From Fabrea salina (lineage: Eukaryota; Ciliophora; Heterotrichea; Heterotrichida; Fabreidae): a DNA stretch of 64,000 nt. Position 1 is the first letter of the stretch; each line of letters begins with the position of its first letter. A model generated the notes under the pieces. That model had not been told where the DNA came from. It saw nothing but the letters and a program-made list of their open reading frames with translations, and did no database searches. The stretch is taken from the NCBI GenBank assembly GCA_022984795.1, contig JALIHJ010000024.1, forward strand, positions 1 to 64,000, written 5' to 3'. Of this stretch, positions 61,825 to 64,000 are shown in pieces. The position numbers were made by a program, and so were the translations under genes.

Positions 61825-64000
61825 ATGGAATTCACTAACTTCCCGTTACTCACAGATTCGCCCATAAGAGACTATGTGAACGACCCTTACATTAGACCTA
61901 ACTTTGACGACTTCCTTTCTCCTTTAAGTTCAGCAAATTTTTCAAGTGAAGTTTATTTGAAAGAAAAGAAAGCCCGCAAGAGACTCAGAGAGTTGCTAGA
62001 AGAACAAGCAGACATCAACGAAACCCTTGCTGACGAAAACGAAATCCTAGTAGTCCAGCAGAAGAGTCTTTTAAAGCTTCTTATAACAAAGGACAAACAA
62101 CTACAAAAAATTGCGGCTTATGGGTGTTCTATGAACACCACAACTTCTTGCACACAAGAAGCCATTAACTACCCAACTGTTTTTTCAGGACTTGAAAAGG
62201 TCGAAAGGTTCTTTACAGGGAGACTCAGAACTTGCTTTAGGAAAATCGAAAAAACCAAGTGGGAAAGCATTTGCAAAAGAACCCAAACAACTTGGAGTCT
62301 CAAAGTGATGTGTGGTGTTTTCAAGGACTTAGAGTTCAGAGTCTTGAAAAATGCTTTTTGGAATTTTAAAAACAACTTGAAAAGTGACTTTAACTTGCCT
62401 AAGCTGATAGGAAGAATATTTAAAAGTCGAGTGCAAGCTGGTTTCAACAAACTTGGGTTTTATCACCTAAGCATGAAGCTAGACTCTTCAAGGAACAAAA
62501 ACTTAGCAAGTAAACTTCCTTTTTTGATGCTAGCTTACGTGCAAAGAGTATGGGAACTAAGAGTTAACTTAACTAAGTGGAAGTCACAAACTAAAGCCAG
62601 AAAAAGCGGAAGGATCCTGTCAAGGGTTTTAAGTGAGAAGTTTTTAAAGTTCCAAGGCGCTGGCTTTTTGCAGATCAAAAACTTCTTAATTGAAAAAAAC
62701 AGAAAAAAACTAAAAGAAGACCATACCAAAGAACTCATGAGACTGTCTGCCTTTTCAAAGAAGTTTATTTGTGTAAACGCAGTTGTGTGTGCTTGCAAGA
62801 AACTAGACACTATGCAGGTCCAAAAGTACTTTTGGAAGTGGAAAGGAAACAACAAACAGCTAGGAGTATTTATCCTTTCGAAGGTGCTCAGTAACTACTT
62901 TGCAAGAGGAGTTAAGCCTTTTTTCCGCAACCAACCCACCAATACATTGCTGGCTTACTTACTTAGACAGAAGTCTCTGGACATTCTAAAGTTTTGCTTC
63001 TTTAAACTGCAGAACTCTCCTCAAGAAGCTCCACAAGAAATGAACCAGTTAGAAGACCAACTAATCACAATAAGTGAACAAAAGAAAGACTTAGAAACCT
63101 ACGTTTACAGCATTGAAAAAGAAAAAGGAGACTTAACTCAGCTACTGAACAAAAAGGAACAGGAGTGCAAACAGTTATCCGAAAAAATATCTAAACACTT
63201 AGACCAACTCGAAGTTTACCAAACCAAAACACAGGAAGAAAAAGACTCACTTAATACTGAAAACGGTTCACTTAAGTCTAAACTTGAGTACTCAGAAACT
63301 CAAATTGAGTCCCTAGACCAAGAAGTTAATTCTTTGCAAAGCAAAATTTCCCAACTTGAAGATGAAAAGCGCATGGCTGACCTTAAAATTTCCAAACTCG
63401 AAAGTTCCTTTAAAAAAGTCCAGGAGTCCTACGCACATGTTATGAACGAAAAAAGTAAAGTCCAAGCCAACGAGTTAGAGCACAAAAAACAACTGATATC
63501 CCTAACTAACACAATAGACTCCTTAGCTGAAGACAAAGACAACCTTATTGAAAAGCTCACTCAGGCCAGCAATGACCTTTCTGACCTAAGGGACCAACTC
63601 ACTTTCCAACAACAACAGAACAAAAAACTCTCTTCAGAACTAGAGTACTACTTCGAACGCGAAAAACAACTCCAACAAACTATACAGGAACTAGAAGAAA
63701 ACTTAGAAGAAGAAAGCGAACTCCAAAGGTCCAACTTGTTCCAAAAAGACAACGAAATAAAACAACTCAAAGAACAAAACCAGTCCTACAAAGAACAAGT
63801 TGACCAACTCAAAAAAGAAGTTGAAAAAAAGACTCAGAACTCAGACAAAGAAAGAGTCAAAAAACTCATGAGAGAAAACGCTCAGTTATCAGCTAAGCTC
63901 GAAGAGTTCCAAAAACAGGCTTTTCAAGGAAAGTCCACTAGTTCCCAACTAAGTTCCCAAGTACTTAAACTAAACAAAGAAATCGCTGACTTAAAAATTG
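61825..64000 (+). CDS. Sfi1-like centrin-binding/coiled-coil protein (partial, runs off the window)
   Basis: From the ATG at 61825 the frame stays open to the window end: 725 codons with no stop. A short coiled coil occupies about 45-95. Residues 130-395 contain irregular repeats with aromatic motifs such as AFWNFKNNL, VWELR...LTKWKS and YFWKWKGNN, the pattern of Sfi1 repeats that bind centrin. From about 410 onward it is continuous coiled coil rich in Glu, Gln and Lys. Heterotrichs use centrin-Sfi1 fibres in contractile myonemes and at basal bodies. Assignment to Sfi1-like is by motif spacing and is moderate; the coiled-coil tail is certain. Confidence 0.7.
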   Translation, partial: MEFTNFPLLTDSPIRDYVNDPYIRPNFDDFLSPLSSANFSSEVYLKEKKARKRLRELLEEQADINETLADENEILVVQQKSLLKLLITKDKQLQKIAAYGCSMNTTTSCTQEAINYPTVFSGLEKVERFFTGRLRTCFRKIEKTKWESICKRTQTTWSLKVMCGVFKDLEFRVLKNAFWNFKNNLKSDFNLPKLIGRIFKSRVQAGFNKLGFYHLSMKLDSSRNKNLASKLPFLMLAYVQRVWELRVNLTKWKSQTKARKSGRILSRVLSEKFLKFQGAGFLQIKNFLIEKNRKKLKEDHTKELMRLSAFSKKFICVNAVVCACKKLDTMQVQKYFWKWKGNNKQLGVFILSKVLSNYFARGVKPFFRNQPTNTLLAYLLRQKSLDILKFCFFKLQNSPQEAPQEMNQLEDQLITISEQKKDLETYVYSIEKEKGDLTQLLNKKEQECKQLSEKISKHLDQLEVYQTKTQEEKDSLNTENGSLKSKLEYSETQIESLDQEVNSLQSKISQLEDEKRMADLKISKLESSFKKVQESYAHVMNEKSKVQANELEHKKQLISLTNTIDSLAEDKDNLIEKLTQASNDLSDLRDQLTFQQQQNKKLSSELEYYFEREKQLQQTIQELEENLEEESELQRSNLFQKDNEIKQLKEQNQSYKEQVDQLKKEVEKKTQNSDKERVKKLMRENAQLSAKLEEFQKQAFQGKSTSSQLSSQVLKLNKEIADLKI

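Overview
The window is the end of a chromosome from a ciliate. It opens with about 1.43 kb of C-rich telomeric octamers (CCCTAACA) and then carries about 45 densely packed protein genes. Several signs point to a heterotrich ciliate, most like Stentor: the CCCTAACA repeat; three spliceosomal introns of exactly 15 nt (8508-8522, 10758-10772, 49134-49148), each GTA...AG with an A at position 10; long open frames in the standard code with Trp as TGG; and guanylyl cyclases fused to a P-type ATPase-like domain, a known alveolate architecture. Stops are almost all TAA or TAG; I found one TGA end. The species call is inference.

Layout. 1-1428: telomere. 1429-2480: 3' end of a decayed LINE-type retrotransposon directly against the telomere. 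2484-4453: an F-box-like/WD40 gene, then about 0.9 kb of gene-free DNA with a decayed copy of that gene's 5' end. 4454-16008: housekeeping and trafficking genes (CCT-motif protein, LZTFL1/BBS17, Rab32-like GTPase, arrestin-domain protein, RING/B-box protein, a type I membrane protein, PCD-like protein, SEC11, Pumilio, SMC1, a small two-TM protein). 16068-38990: three paralogous receptor-type guanylyl cyclases of about 1,900 residues, interleaved with a CDC50 flippase-subunit gene, a degenerate uridine kinase, a coiled-coil protein, a degenerate cyclophilin, a NAP-family chaperone and a TMEM184-like membrane protein. 38991-64000: WDR4/Trm82, HYPK, an LNR-repeat surface protein, three more arrestin-domain paralogues, a B-box/LRR protein, the nuclear-fusion protein GEX1/Kar5, CSN8, succinyl-CoA synthetase beta, PDAP1, a dynamin-related protein, ATG8, dynactin p150, a second RING/B-box protein, THOC5, and the start of a Sfi1-like coiled-coil protein that runs off the window.

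The most notable system is the cyclase locus. Each cyclase has a P4-ATPase-like front half whose catalytic motifs are all degenerate, followed by two cyclase domains that together make one active site. In apicomplexans the same fusion protein works with a CDC50 partner. Here a CDC50 gene lies tail-to-tail with the first cyclase, their stop codons overlapping by 4 nt. The three cyclases share sharply bounded tracts of near-identical DNA inside otherwise diverged genes, suggesting ongoing gene conversion.

The genome is extremely compact. All eleven convergent pairs end between 4 nt of overlap and 13 nt of gap. Some divergent pairs have start codons only 1, 3 or 4 nt apart. Tandem genes can be 2-6 nt apart. 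Promoters and 3' processing signals must therefore often lie inside neighbouring coding sequence.
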